From assembly GCF_004124275.1 (NCBI RefSeq), contig NZ_CP027218.1:5291001-5355000 (forward strand): a stretch of DNA of 64,000 bases. Reading direction: 5' to 3'. The notes under the pieces are model-generated. The model had not been told where the DNA came from. It worked only from the letters and a program-made list of their open reading frames with translations, and ran no database searches. A program made the position numbers and the translations under genes. The stretch is from Pseudomonas sp. DTU12.3. Lineage in GTDB: Bacteria; Pseudomonadota; Gammaproteobacteria; Pseudomonadales; Pseudomonadaceae. Position 1 is the stretch's first letter, and each line of letters opens with the position of its first letter. Positions 44,991 to 54,061 of this stretch are shown in pieces.

Positions 44991-46446
44991 GGGCCACCTC
45001 CCAAGCGGTCAGGGCGTGATCAGCCTCGACCAGATCGGAGAAGGCATGGCGCTCGCCGTTGATTTCCTGATAGTCCTCGTGACCTTTACCGGCCAGAACA
45101 ACCACGTCATCGGCGGACGCGCCGGCAATCAGTTGTGCAATCGCCTGGCCACGGCCGGCGACGAAGGTGACTTTATCCACAGCAGTGAATCCGGCGCGGA
45201 TGTCTTCGAAAATCACCGCTGGATCTTCAGTACGCGGATTGTCGTCGGTGACCACGACCTGATCGGCCAGACGCTCGACCACTTCGGCCATCAACGGACG
45301 CTTGCCGCGATCACGATCGCCGCCGCAGCCGAACAGGCACAGCAATTGACCTTTGACGTGCGGGCGCAACGCGGTCAGGACTTTTTCCAGCGCATCCGGG
45401 GTGTGAGCGTAATCGACCACCACCAACGGCTGAGTGCCACCGCCAAGACGCTGCATGCGCCCGGCCGGGCCTTCGAGTTTCGGCAGTACCTTGAGAATTT
45501 CGTCGAGCGCGTAATCCAGACCGAGCAAGGCGCCGACTGCCGCCAGAACGTTGCTCAGGTTAAAGCGACCGAGCAGCGTGCTGCGCAGATGATGTTCACC
45601 CTGCGGCGTCACCAGTGTGGCGCGCACACCGTGGTCGTCGAACTGCGCTTCGCGGCAATATAGATACGCGCTGCTGTCGAGCAGACTGTAAGTAATCAGG
45701 CGCGACTCACGTTTTTCAGCGGCCAGTTGCCGGCCGAAATCGTCGTCGAGGTTGACCACGCGGCACTTCAGATCATTCCAGGCGAACAGCTTGGCCTTGG
45801 CCTCGGCGTACGCTTCCATGGTGCCGTGATAATCCAGGTGATCGCGAGACAGGTTGGTCATCACTGCCACATCGAACGCCAGCGCGGTCACGCGGCCTTG
45901 ATCCAGGCCATGAGACGAGACTTCCATGGCCACGGCTTTGGCGCCGGCCTTTTTCAGGTCGCCCAAAGTCGCTTGCACGGCGATCGGATTCGGCGTGGTG
46001 TGCAGACCGCTTTCCAGTGCGCCATAGAAGCCGGAACCCAAGGTGCCGACGATGCCGCAATGTTGGCCGAGCAGATCCAGTGCCTGCGCGACCAATTGGG
46101 TCACGCTGGTCTTGCCGTTGGTGCCGGTTACGCCGATCAGGTTCAGGTGATGGCTCGGCTCGCCGTAAAAGCGCCCGGCAATGTCCGACAGCTGTGCCGC
46201 CAGACCTTTGACCGGAATCAGCGGCACGTCGGTGATCGGCAGCACGGTGGCGCCTTCCACTTCATACGCTACAGCCGCCGCACCGCGTTGCAGTGCGTCG
46301 GCAATGTGCGCACGACCATCGAATTTGCCGCCAGGCACGGCGAGGAACAGATCGCCTGCGCGCACGTTGCGGCTGTCCAGCGCCAATTCACGGATCAACA
46401 GATCGTGGCCGGCGTGGGGGAATATCTTGTTCAGACTTAATGACAT
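44983..46446 (-). CDS. murE: UDP-MurNAc-tripeptide synthetase (meso-DAP adding)
   Basis: Adds the third stem-peptide residue. The 487-residue protein has the ATP loop GVTGTNGKTSVTQLVAQ near 107-123. The motif DDNPRTEDP near 402-410 (DNPR) specifies meso-diaminopimelate, as in Gram-negative bacteria. ATG at 46446 overlaps the ftsI stop by one base. Confidence 0.96.
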   Translation of the reverse strand: MSLSLNKIFPHAGHDLLIRELALDSRNVRAGDLFLAVPGGKFDGRAHIADALQRGAAAVAYEVEGATVLPITDVPLIPVKGLAAQLSDIAGRFYGEPSHHLNLIGVTGTNGKTSVTQLVAQALDLLGQHCGIVGTLGSGFYGALESGLHTTPNPIAVQATLGDLKKAGAKAVAMEVSSHGLDQGRVTALAFDVAVMTNLSRDHLDYHGTMEAYAEAKAKLFAWNDLKCRVVNLDDDFGRQLAAEKRESRLITYSLLDSSAYLYCREAQFDDHGVRATLVTPQGEHHLRSTLLGRFNLSNVLAAVGALLGLDYALDEILKVLPKLEGPAGRMQRLGGGTQPLVVVDYAHTPDALEKVLTALRPHVKGQLLCLFGCGGDRDRGKRPLMAEVVERLADQVVVTDDNPRTEDPAVIFEDIRAGFTAVDKVTFVAGRGQAIAQLIAGASADDVVVLAGKGHEDYQEINGERHAFSDLVEADHALTAWEVAHA

Positions 46447-48188
46447 CAGCCGCGCCCTCCATTGGCTTTCAGCGGAATGACCGGGGTGGCGTTGGCTTGT
46501 TGCGTCGTCGGCAGGTTGTCCGGGGTCACGTTCATCAGGCGCAGGGTGCCGGACATCACACGGCTGAACACTGGCGCGGAAACCAGACCACCGAAGTAAC
46601 CGGCCTTGGACGGTTCATCGATCACCACAACAATCGCGTAACGCGGATCGCTCATCGGGCCGAAACCGGCGAACAACGAGCGGTAAGAGTTTTCTGCGTA
46701 GCCTTTGGTCCCGACCGAAGTCTTGCGCGCAGTACCCGACTTGCCAGCCACGTGATATGCCGGCACCTGCGCACGGAATACCCCGCGCGGCGCCTCGATC
46801 ACTTGGGTGAGCATGCCTTGCATGGTTTTCGCCACGGCTTCCGGCAATACCTGAGTGGTCTGCGGCGGCTTGTCGGTTTTGATCAGGGTCAGCGGCGCGA
46901 GACGACCGTTGTTGGCCAGTGCCGAGAACGCGTGCACCAACTGAATCGCGGTCACGGAAATACCGTAGCCGTAAGACAGGGTCGCGGTTTCAGCCTTGCG
47001 CCACTCACGGTAGTTCGGCAGGTTGCCGACGCGCTCGCCCGGGAAGCCGAGGCCGGTGTCCTGGCCGAGGCCGACTTTCTGTGCCAAGCGGTAAATGGTT
47101 TCGCCGCCGATATCGAACGCGACCTTACTCATGCCGACGTTACTGGAATTGATCAGAATCCCGGTCATGTCCAGCACCGGGCCTTCGGTCCTTGAAACGT
47201 CCTTGATGGTGTACTTGCCAATCTGCAAGGTACCCGGGTACACCTCGACGGTGTCCGTCGGTTTCCAGCGGCCGGACTCGATCGCGGCGCTCATCGAGAT
47301 GGCTTTCATGGTCGAACCCGGTTCGAACACGTCGATCATCGCGCGGTTACGCATCATCGCCGGTTGCAGGTTGCGACGGTTGTTCGGGTTGTAGGTCGGC
47401 TGGTTAACCATGGCGAGAATCTCGCCGGTCTTCACGTCCATGATCACCAGGCTGCCGGCCTTGGCGCCGTTCTCGATGATCGCGTTGCGCAGCTCACGGT
47501 TGGCCAGGTATTGCAGACGCAGGTCAATGGACAACGCCAAGGGCTTGCCGGCCTTGGCGTTTTTGGTGACCTGGACATCCTTGATCAGCCGACCGCGCCG
47601 ATCCTTGATGACCTGCCGCTTGCCGGGCACACCGGCGAGCCATTCGTCATAGGCGAGTTCGACACCTTCACGACCGTGGTCATCGATGTCGGTAAAACCG
47701 ACCATGTGCGCGGTGACTTCACCGGCCGGGTAGAACCGGCGGAATTCTTCGATGCCGTAGACGCCCGGCACTTTCAGGTCGAGCACAGCCTGGCCCTGCT
47801 CGGGAGTCAGCCCGCGCACCAGGTAAATGAATTCCTTGTTGGCTTGGGCCTCGAGGCGTTCGGTCAGGGCTTTCGGGTCCTGCCCCAGCGCGGCGGCCAG
47901 TGCCGGCCACTTCTCTTTCGCCGTCTGCATTTCCTTGGCGTTGGCCCACAGCGTGGTCACCGGAGTACTCACGGCCAAAGGCTCGCCGTTACGGTCAGTG
48001 ATCAGACCACGGTGAGCCGGAATCGGAATGTGCCGCAGACTGCGCGCGTCGCCCTGACCTTTGAGGAAGTCACGGTCAACCACTTGCAGGTCGATGATGC
48101 GCCAGCAGATCGCCGCGACCATTACGCCGAGCAGCCCGACCATCACGCGGAAACGCCATGGGAACAGTGCGCCTTCGAGTTTCATCAT
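46446..48188 (-). CDS. ftsI: Septal transpeptidase FtsI (PBP3)
   Basis: Class B penicillin-binding protein, the beta-lactam-sensitive cross-linker of septal wall. The 580-residue protein has a short cytoplasmic tail, one membrane helix (about 14-33) and a pedestal domain. Active-site motifs are S-x-x-K in PGSTMKAIS (about 294-297), SSN in INSSNVGMS and KSG in HVAGKSGTARK. Two adjacent ATGs (48188 and 48185) are possible; the first gives the usual ATGA overlap with ftsL. Confidence 0.97.
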   Translation of the reverse strand: MMKLEGALFPWRFRVMVGLLGVMVAAICWRIIDLQVVDRDFLKGQGDARSLRHIPIPAHRGLITDRNGEPLAVSTPVTTLWANAKEMQTAKEKWPALAAALGQDPKALTERLEAQANKEFIYLVRGLTPEQGQAVLDLKVPGVYGIEEFRRFYPAGEVTAHMVGFTDIDDHGREGVELAYDEWLAGVPGKRQVIKDRRGRLIKDVQVTKNAKAGKPLALSIDLRLQYLANRELRNAIIENGAKAGSLVIMDVKTGEILAMVNQPTYNPNNRRNLQPAMMRNRAMIDVFEPGSTMKAISMSAAIESGRWKPTDTVEVYPGTLQIGKYTIKDVSRTEGPVLDMTGILINSSNVGMSKVAFDIGGETIYRLAQKVGLGQDTGLGFPGERVGNLPNYREWRKAETATLSYGYGISVTAIQLVHAFSALANNGRLAPLTLIKTDKPPQTTQVLPEAVAKTMQGMLTQVIEAPRGVFRAQVPAYHVAGKSGTARKTSVGTKGYAENSYRSLFAGFGPMSDPRYAIVVVIDEPSKAGYFGGLVSAPVFSRVMSGTLRLMNVTPDNLPTTQQANATPVIPLKANGGRG

Positions 48189-48478
48189 GGCGCCACCATC
48201 TTCACGTCAGCCGCGCCCGGAATGTGCATTTTCAGTTGTTCGGTGGCCAGCACTTCGATACGGCTGTGCGCAGTCCAGGTGCTTTGCTCGAGAATCAGCC
48301 GCCCCCACTCGGCCTGCGCTTTGTCGCGCACGCTGAGTTCGTTGTAGAGGGTGTTGAGCAACTGCCGGTTCCAGTGCGCGCTGTACGACACGGCGATGGC
48401 CGACACGAGCACGCCGATAAACAGCAGCAGCATCAGAAAGCTGCCGCCGGGCAGTGGCTTGGCGAAAAGCTTGCTCAC
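48185..48478 (-). CDS. ftsL: Cell division protein FtsL
   Basis: Small bitopic divisome protein of 97 residues. It has a cytoplasmic N-terminus, one membrane helix (about 15-35) and a periplasmic coiled coil (YSAHWNRQLLNTLYNELSVR). It partners FtsB and FtsQ to activate FtsWI. Identity rests on size, topology and position between rsmH and ftsI. Confidence 0.93.
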   Translation of the reverse strand: MSKLFAKPLPGGSFLMLLLFIGVLVSAIAVSYSAHWNRQLLNTLYNELSVRDKAQAEWGRLILEQSTWTAHSRIEVLATEQLKMHIPGAADVKMVAP

Positions 48479-49422
48479 CGCAGCTTCTCCGCGACGCGCA
48501 TGACGGCGCTACGGGAACGTGGGTTGGCTTTGAGTTCGGCGTCGGAGGCCGTCTGCGCTTTGCCATGGACTTTGATTTTCGGTTCGAACGCAACGTGGCG
48601 AACCGGCAGGTTGCGCGGCAGGTTGTCGGCTTCGCCTTTCACCAGCTTGCGCATGAACAGTTTGACGATGCGGTCTTCCAGCGAATGGAAGCTGATCACC
48701 ACCAGACGGCCGCCGACTTCCAGAGCATCCAGCGCCGCTTCGAGGCCGGCTTCCAGATCACCCAGCTCGTTGTTGACGTGAATGCGCAAACCCTGGAATG
48801 CACGGGTGGCCGGGTTCTTGCCCTTTTCCCACGCCGGATTGGCAACTTTCAACACCTCGGCCAGATCGGCGGTGCGCTCGAACGGCTTGATGTCACGACG
48901 TTCGGCCACAGCACGGGCCATGCGCCCGGAGAAACGTTCTTCGCCGTATTCCTTGAACACCCGGGCGATTTCCTCAGCCGGCGCAGTGTTGACGAATTCG
49001 GCGGCGCTGATGCCACGGGACGGGTCCATGCGCATGTCCAGCGGGCCGTCGTTGAGGAAACTGAAGCCGCGCTCAGCGTCGTCGAGCTGCGGCGAAGACA
49101 CGCCGAGGTCGAGCAGAATACCGCTGACCTTGCCGCTCAGACCTTGCTCGGCAACCACCGAACCGAGTTCGGCAAAGCTGCGCTGCACAACGACAAAGCG
49201 GCCGTCTTCGGCCGCTAGCGTTTGCCCGGTGGCAATCGCTTGTGGATCTTTGTCGAACCCGATGAGCCGACCGTCCGTGCCGAGCTGGCTGAGGATCAAC
49301 CGGCTGTGTCCGCCGCGCCCGAACGTACCGTCCAGATAGCAGCCATCAGGACGTACGGCGAGAGCCTCGACGGCTTCGTCAAGCAGTACGGTGATGTGGT
49401 TAAAGCCGCTATCAATAGTCAC
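48475..49422 (-). CDS. rsmH: 16S rRNA (cytosine-1402-N4)-methyltransferase
   Basis: Methylates N4 of C1402 in the 16S rRNA P-site, together with RsmI, whose gene lies 1.3 kb away in this window. The 315-residue protein begins with HITVLLDEAVEAL and has the SAM loop YLDGTFGRGGHSRLIL near 32-47. LDLGVSSPQLDDAERGFSF and VISFHSLEDRIVK are further family signatures. It overlaps both mraZ and ftsL by 4 bp. Confidence 0.97.
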   Translation of the reverse strand: MTIDSGFNHITVLLDEAVEALAVRPDGCYLDGTFGRGGHSRLILSQLGTDGRLIGFDKDPQAIATGQTLAAEDGRFVVVQRSFAELGSVVAEQGLSGKVSGILLDLGVSSPQLDDAERGFSFLNDGPLDMRMDPSRGISAAEFVNTAPAEEIARVFKEYGEERFSGRMARAVAERRDIKPFERTADLAEVLKVANPAWEKGKNPATRAFQGLRIHVNNELGDLEAGLEAALDALEVGGRLVVISFHSLEDRIVKLFMRKLVKGEADNLPRNLPVRHVAFEPKIKVHGKAQTASDAELKANPRSRSAVMRVAEKLR

Positions 49423-49874
49423 AGGATCAAATCACGCAGTTCATCAGGCATCGCGCCCGGTTGTTGAATGGCAGCAAGGTCGGCGGCAGATACCGCGTTC
49501 CATGCATCTTCGTCCCACAATTGGAACTTGTTCAGTTGGCCCACCAGCATCGCGCGCTTATCGAGCTTGGCGTATTCGCGCAAACGCGGTGGAACCAGAA
49601 AACGGCCACTGCCATCGAGCTCGAGGTCGACGGCGTTGCCGATCAATAAACGCTGCAGGCGACGGTTCTCTTCGCGAAGCGAAGGGAGTGCGCGCAACTT
49701 GGTTTCAATAATTTCCCACTCGTCGAGCGGATAGACGCACAGACACGGATCAACGGCATCAATGGTGACGATCAATTGGCCGGAACTACGCGAATCGAGT
49801 TCGTCACGGTACCGGCTCGGCATAGCGAGACGGCCCTTTGCATCGAGACTGATAGCGTTAGCTCCGCGAAACAC
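49419..49874 (-). CDS. mraZ: Transcriptional regulator MraZ
   Basis: AbrB-like DNA-binding protein that forms rings and represses the dcw promoter in E. coli. The 151-residue protein has two SpoVT/AbrB repeats, each with the D-x-x-G-R motif (SLDAKGRLAMPSRYRDEL near 9-26 and ELDGSGRFLVPPRLREYA near 83-100). The start is GTG at 49874, with GGAG 12 bases upstream. First gene of the dcw cluster; its likely binding boxes lie at 49916-49942. Confidence 0.95.
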   Translation of the reverse strand: MFRGANAISLDAKGRLAMPSRYRDELDSRSSGQLIVTIDAVDPCLCVYPLDEWEIIETKLRALPSLREENRRLQRLLIGNAVDLELDGSGRFLVPPRLREYAKLDKRAMLVGQLNKFQLWDEDAWNAVSAADLAAIQQPGAMPDELRDLIL

Positions 49875-49915
49875 GTCTGCGTTTCTCCAATTTTTATCGT
49901 TTTGAGCTCAAAAAA

Positions 49916-49942
49916 CCCACTTCATGCCACTTTCCGCCACTT
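49916..49942 (-). promoter_or_regulatory. Three MraZ-like boxes at the dcw promoter
   Basis: Read on the minus strand, AAGTGGC-GGA-AAGTGGC-ATG-AAGTGGG: three direct AAGTGG repeats with an exact 10-bp period. E. coli MraZ binds T/GTGGG repeats spaced 10 bp apart upstream of its own gene. They start about 7 bp after the -10 element, so a bound protein would cover the transcription start, consistent with autorepression. Confidence 0.8.
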
Positions 49943-49948
49943 GCGCAC

Positions 49949-49978
49949 ACTATAGGAATGCGCCCACCACACCGTCAA
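49949..49978 (-). promoter_or_regulatory. Sigma70 promoter of the dcw cluster
   Basis: Minus strand: -35 TTGACG (49978-49973), 18-bp spacer, -10 TATAGT (49954-49949). A near-consensus promoter 75 bp upstream of the mraZ start. Confidence 0.75.
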
Positions 49979-50276
49979 GGCGCGGATTAAAGGAAAACCC
50001 TTACAGAACGGAGATTTAGGAGCTTAAAAGGAGGAGTAACGACAATCTGGCGCGGAGTTTCGACCTATAACTTGATGCAGCACTGATAGCTGCGCTCGAA
50101 AGTTAAAGTAATTTGTTAAGAGTAAGATTTTTTCGGTATTACAAAAGCGCTTCTGCTGTTGATTGAAGCAAGGTGGGAAATGGCTATTACTGCGTTTGCC
50201 GCTGCCGAACTTTCAGACCAGGCCTGCTGATATTACACAGCCCTGTCGTCTTTGATTCAAGCAGGGAAAGAAAAAG
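49979..50276. other. Intergenic region between mraZ promoter and rnpB
   Basis: About 300 bp, AT-richer than its surroundings, with no open frame that looks coding and no strong terminator. A pyrimidine-rich stretch follows the rnpB 3' end on the minus strand (CCACCTTTTTCTTTCCC), which may help end that transcript. Confidence 0.5.
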
Positions 50277-50630
50277 GTGGAGAGTCGATCTGTAAGCCGG
50301 GTTCTGTCTTGAACAGTCATTCGTCTACGATGGCCATCACTGGACATCTTTAGCAACCTACCCGGTCCCAGCGCGGGCCACGCCTTGGGACCCTATTTGG
50401 TCTTGCTCCAAGTGGGGTTTACCTAGCCACGAACTGTTGCCAGACGTGCGGTGCGCTCTTACCGCACCTTTTCACCCTTACCGGCGCCGAAGCGCTTAGG
50501 CGGTTATTTTCTGTGGCACTTTCCGTAGGCTCACGCCTCCCAGGCATTACCTGGCACTTCGCCCTATGGAGCCCGGACTTTCCTCCCCCCCCTAATTTTC
50601 ATAGAGGGCAGCGACTGTCCGATCGACTCT
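50277..50630 (-). ncRNA. rnpB: RNase P RNA (bacterial type A)
   Basis: Catalytic RNA that trims tRNA 5' ends. On the minus strand the 5' end AGAGTCGATCGGACAGTCGC pairs with the 3' segment ACAGATCGACTCT (helix P1). Hallmarks include the GGAGGAAAGTCCGGGCTCCA core near 50570-50590, the GCGGGACCGGG/AGGTTGCTAAAGATG region, and the conserved 3' GGCTTACAGATCGACTC. About 354 nt. Ends are estimated to within a few bases. Confidence 0.95.
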
Positions 50631-50639
50631 CCGCCGCGA

Positions 50640-50668
50640 AGGTTAACGGCAGAGCGCCTGAAGAACAA
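50640..50668 (-). promoter_or_regulatory. Possible rnpB promoter
   Basis: Minus strand TTGTTC (50668-50663), 17-bp spacer, TAACCT (50645-50640), ending 9 bp before the predicted RNA 5' end. Spacing is right; the hexamers are moderate. Confidence 0.45.
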
Positions 50669-50703
50669 GCGCTAAAAGCCTCAAGACCGCTATGGGCGAC
50701 GGC

Positions 50704-51609
50704 TTACACGCCTTTCTGTTTTTCCAGCGCGACCTGATACAGCACGTTTTTGCGCTCACCGGTGATCTGCGCTGCCAGCGCGGCAGCACGCTTGAGCGGC
50801 ATTTCTTCGAGCAACAGATCGAGGATGCGCATCGCTTCGCTGCTGACCGCGTCTTCGGACTCCGGCGGCGTCCAGCCTGCCACCAACACCACGCATTCGC
50901 CGCGCTGCTGATTACTGTCGGATTCAACGAATGCGCGCAATTCAGCCAGCGGCAAGCCCTTGAGCGTTTCGAACGTCTTGGTTATTTCACGGGCGAGCAA
51001 TGCCTGACGCTCACCGCCAAACACTTCTTCCATATCCTGCAGACATTCAAGGATGCGGTGCGGAGCCTCATAGAAAATCAACGTACGCGGCTCTTCCTTA
51101 ACAGCTTCGAGACGCGCCTTGCGCCCGACCGATTTGGCCGGCAGAAAACCTTCGAAGATAAAACGGTCGGACGGCAGCCCCGCCGCCGACAGCGCAGCAA
51201 TCAATGCACAGGCGCCCGGCACCGGCACGACACTGATGCCGGCAGCACGGGCCTGACGCACCAGGTGATAACCCGGATCGGAAATCAGCGGCGTGCCGGC
51301 GTCGGAAATCAGCGCAACGTTGTCGCCCGCCAGCAAACGGGTGATAAAGCGACTACCTTCATCTCGTTCGTTGTGCTCGTGACAGGCAGCCAGCGGCGTG
51401 GCAATCCCGAAGTGCTGCATCAGACGCGCCGAATGACGCGTGTCTTCGGCAGCGATCAAGGCCACTTCGCGGAGGATCTTCAGAGCCCGGGCGCTGATGT
51501 CGTCCAGGTTGCCGATGGGCGTCGCCACCACATAAAGCGAGCCAGCAGCGGAATTCAAAGGACCTGGAGCAGTCAAAGCGCACACCTCGTGTTCGGTAAA
51601 AGCCGCCAT
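50704..51609 (-). CDS. rsmI: 16S rRNA (cytidine-1402-2'-O)-methyltransferase
   Basis: Methylates the ribose of C1402 in 16S rRNA, complementing RsmH. The 301-residue SAM-dependent enzyme of the tetrapyrrole-methylase fold has LYVVATPIGNLDDISARAL near 25-43, ALISDAGTPLISDPGY near 98-113, and FYEAPHRILECLQDM near 178. It is divergent from lpoA, the common arrangement in gammaproteobacteria. Confidence 0.96.
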   Translation of the reverse strand: MAAFTEHEVCALTAPGPLNSAAGSLYVVATPIGNLDDISARALKILREVALIAAEDTRHSARLMQHFGIATPLAACHEHNERDEGSRFITRLLAGDNVALISDAGTPLISDPGYHLVRQARAAGISVVPVPGACALIAALSAAGLPSDRFIFEGFLPAKSVGRKARLEAVKEEPRTLIFYEAPHRILECLQDMEEVFGGERQALLAREITKTFETLKGLPLAELRAFVESDSNQQRGECVVLVAGWTPPESEDAVSSEAMRILDLLLEEMPLKRAAALAAQITGERKNVLYQVALEKQKGV

Positions 51610-51786
51610 TGTAGCGCGTCACGAGGCTTGCGATGCGCTCTGCCCGCCTGCGGTTTTGCGTGCAGTTGTGCGCCGCTGCAACATTTACTCCAGCTAAATT
51701 GTCCGTTTCACGCCACTAACATCGCGCCCCGGCCAGTGCTTGGGTACAATTCGACGCTAATTTGATCGAGTATCAGGAACACTTAC

Positions 51787-53598
51787 ATGATCGCTTGCCT
51801 GCGGCTGTTCACTGCCCTCTGCCTCGCTGCCTTGTTGGCGGCTTGCGCCAGCTCCCCTTCCTCCAGCCTTGGCGAACTTCCACGGACCCCGGATGCCAGC
51901 ATCGAGCAACTGCTCGAACAGGCTACCCAGGCGAAAACCCCGGAAAAAGCCGCCCTGTTGCGCTTGAGCGCGGCGGACCTGGCCTATCGCCAAGGCAATG
52001 CCGGACAGTCCGCGCAGATCCTGCAACAAGTGCCGATGGAGCAACTGAAACCAGGCCAGCAGATCTTCGCCAGCACACTGAACGCTGAGCTGGCGATGAC
52101 CCGCAATCAGCCGAAAGCCGCGCTGACCGCCCTGAGCCATCCAAGCTTGCAACACTTGGGCGAAATGCCTGAAGAGCAGCAAGTGCGTACCGGCACCGTA
52201 CATGCCCGCGCCCTTGAAGCCGATGGCCAGACACTGGCTGCCGCCCGCGAGCGCGTATTCATCGCACCGATGCTGCAAGGCGAAGCCGCGAGCAAGAACC
52301 ACGAAGCGATCTGGACCCTGATCGGCTCGCTGCCAACCGACCAATTGCAACCGAACACCAGCGACGACCTCGGCGGCTGGATGGGCCTGGCGCTGGCGGT
52401 GAAATCCGCTGGCACTCTGGAACAACAGCAAGCTGCGATCGATACCTGGCGTGCACAGAATCCAAAACACCCGGCCGCAATCAACCTGCCGCTGCCGCTG
52501 ACCAAACTCAAGGAACTGGCCAGCCAGCCGCTGAGCAAGATCGCCCTGCTGCTGCCGCAAGACGGCCCGCTGGCCGCTGTCGGCAAAGCTCTGCGTGAAG
52601 GCTTCATGGCTGCGCACTACCAGGCTCAACAGGCCGGACAAAAGCCACCTGCCATCGAGTTTTACGACAGCTCGAAACTGACCTCGATGGACGAGTTCTA
52701 CCGCAAGGCTCAGGCTGACGGTGTGCAACTGGTCGTTGGCCCACTGGAAAAACCACTGGTCAAACAATTGAGCACTCGTCCGCAACTGTCGATCACCACC
52801 CTTGCGCTGAACTACAGCGAAGGCGATCAAGGCCCGGCGCAGCTGTTCCAGTTTGGTCTGGCTGCCGAAGACGAAGCCCGCGAAGTTTCCCGCCGCGCTC
52901 GCGCTGACGGCCTGCATCGTGCCGCAATCATGGTGCCGAAAGGCGAATGGGGCGACCGCGTACTGCGCGCTTTCAGCCAGGATTGGCAGGCCAACGGCGG
53001 CAGCATCGTTGCCACCGAACGTGTCGATCAGCCAGTGCAACTGGCCCAGCAGATCGCGGACATGTTCCAGCTGCGCCAGAGCGAAGCCCGCGCTAAAAGC
53101 CTGCAGAATGCTGCCGGCACCAACGTCGCCGCCCAGCCTTCGCGTCGTCAGGACATCGAGTTCATCTTCCTTGCCGCCACGCCACAACAGGCGCAGCAGA
53201 TCAAGCCGACCCTGAACTTCCAGTATGCCGGCGACGTTCCGGTTTACGCGACCTCGCACGTTTACAGCGCCAGTGGCGACGTGAACCAGTACAACGACAT
53301 GAACGGCATTCGCTTCTGCGAAACCCCGTGGCTGCTGGACAACAGCGATCCACTGCGTCAGCAAGTGGTTGCGCAGTGGCCACAAGCCGCCGGCAGCCTC
53401 GGTCGCCTGTACGCAATGGGTGTCGATGCCTATCGCCTGGCGCCGCGCCTGGGCCAACTCAAAGCCCTGCCGGACAGCCGCATTGATGGTGAGTCGGGCA
53501 GCCTCGGCATGACCCAGACCCAACGTGTTGTGCGTCAGCTGCCTTGGGCGCAGTTCGTCAGCGGTCAGGTTCAACGCCTGCCGGACACCCCGCGCTGA
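51787..53598 (+). CDS. lpoA: Penicillin-binding protein activator LpoA
   Basis: Outer-membrane lipoprotein that activates the peptidoglycan synthase PBP1A from outside in E. coli. In Pseudomonas aeruginosa the LpoA homologue has the same position. The 603-residue protein has a lipobox LLAACAS (lipid Cys about 20), an N-terminal TPR-like helical domain (about 35-260) and a C-terminal periplasmic-binding-protein fold (KIALLLPQDGPLAAVGKALR near 256). First gene of lpoA-yraN-diaA-dolP. Its stop overlaps the yraN start (TGATG). Confidence 0.92.
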   Translation: MIACLRLFTALCLAALLAACASSPSSSLGELPRTPDASIEQLLEQATQAKTPEKAALLRLSAADLAYRQGNAGQSAQILQQVPMEQLKPGQQIFASTLNAELAMTRNQPKAALTALSHPSLQHLGEMPEEQQVRTGTVHARALEADGQTLAAARERVFIAPMLQGEAASKNHEAIWTLIGSLPTDQLQPNTSDDLGGWMGLALAVKSAGTLEQQQAAIDTWRAQNPKHPAAINLPLPLTKLKELASQPLSKIALLLPQDGPLAAVGKALREGFMAAHYQAQQAGQKPPAIEFYDSSKLTSMDEFYRKAQADGVQLVVGPLEKPLVKQLSTRPQLSITTLALNYSEGDQGPAQLFQFGLAAEDEAREVSRRARADGLHRAAIMVPKGEWGDRVLRAFSQDWQANGGSIVATERVDQPVQLAQQIADMFQLRQSEARAKSLQNAAGTNVAAQPSRRQDIEFIFLAATPQQAQQIKPTLNFQYAGDVPVYATSHVYSASGDVNQYNDMNGIRFCETPWLLDNSDPLRQQVVAQWPQAAGSLGRLYAMGVDAYRLAPRLGQLKALPDSRIDGESGSLGMTQTQRVVRQLPWAQFVSGQVQRLPDTPR

Positions 53599-53960
53599 TG
53601 CCTGACAGGTCAAGCTCGCAAAGCGGCAAGGATGCCGAGCGCCAGGCGCTCGAGCATCTGCAAAACCACGGATTGCAGTTGCTTGCGCAGAACTGGTTAT
53701 GCAAACGCGGTGAGCTTGATCTGGTCATGCTTGATGGCGATACAGTAGTATTCGTTGAAGTTCGCTACAGAAAAAACACCCAATGGGGTGGCGCGCTCGC
53801 TAGCATCGATGGGCGCAAGCAGCAGAAACTGATTTTCGCTGCGCAGTATTTTCTTCAGCGCGAGTCGCGTTGGGCCAATTCCCCCTGCCGCTTCGATGTG
53901 GTGGCAATCGACAGCCACCCGAATCAGCTGAACTGGTTGCAGAATGCGTTTGACTGCTGA
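53598..53960 (+). CDS. yraN: YraN family (UPF0102) nuclease-fold protein
   Basis: A 120-residue protein of the UPF0102 family, which has a restriction-endonuclease-like fold. Conserved segments are GKDAERQALEHLQNHG near 10-25, NWLCKRGELDLVMLDGDTVVFVEVRYR near 33-59 with the catalytic-type GE-x-D...E-V-x pattern, and CRFDVVAID. Cellular role unsettled. ATG at 53598 overlaps the lpoA stop. Confidence 0.9.
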   Translation: MPDRSSSQSGKDAERQALEHLQNHGLQLLAQNWLCKRGELDLVMLDGDTVVFVEVRYRKNTQWGGALASIDGRKQQKLIFAAQYFLQRESRWANSPCRFDVVAIDSHPNQLNWLQNAFDC

Positions 53961-54061
53961 TCTGCCTCCGCCCCGGACATTTTCACCCGACAACTTTTGC
54001 TCTTTGCTTTGCGGGCTGCACATTCACGTGCCGAACAGCCGCGCCACTTAAGGTCACACAG

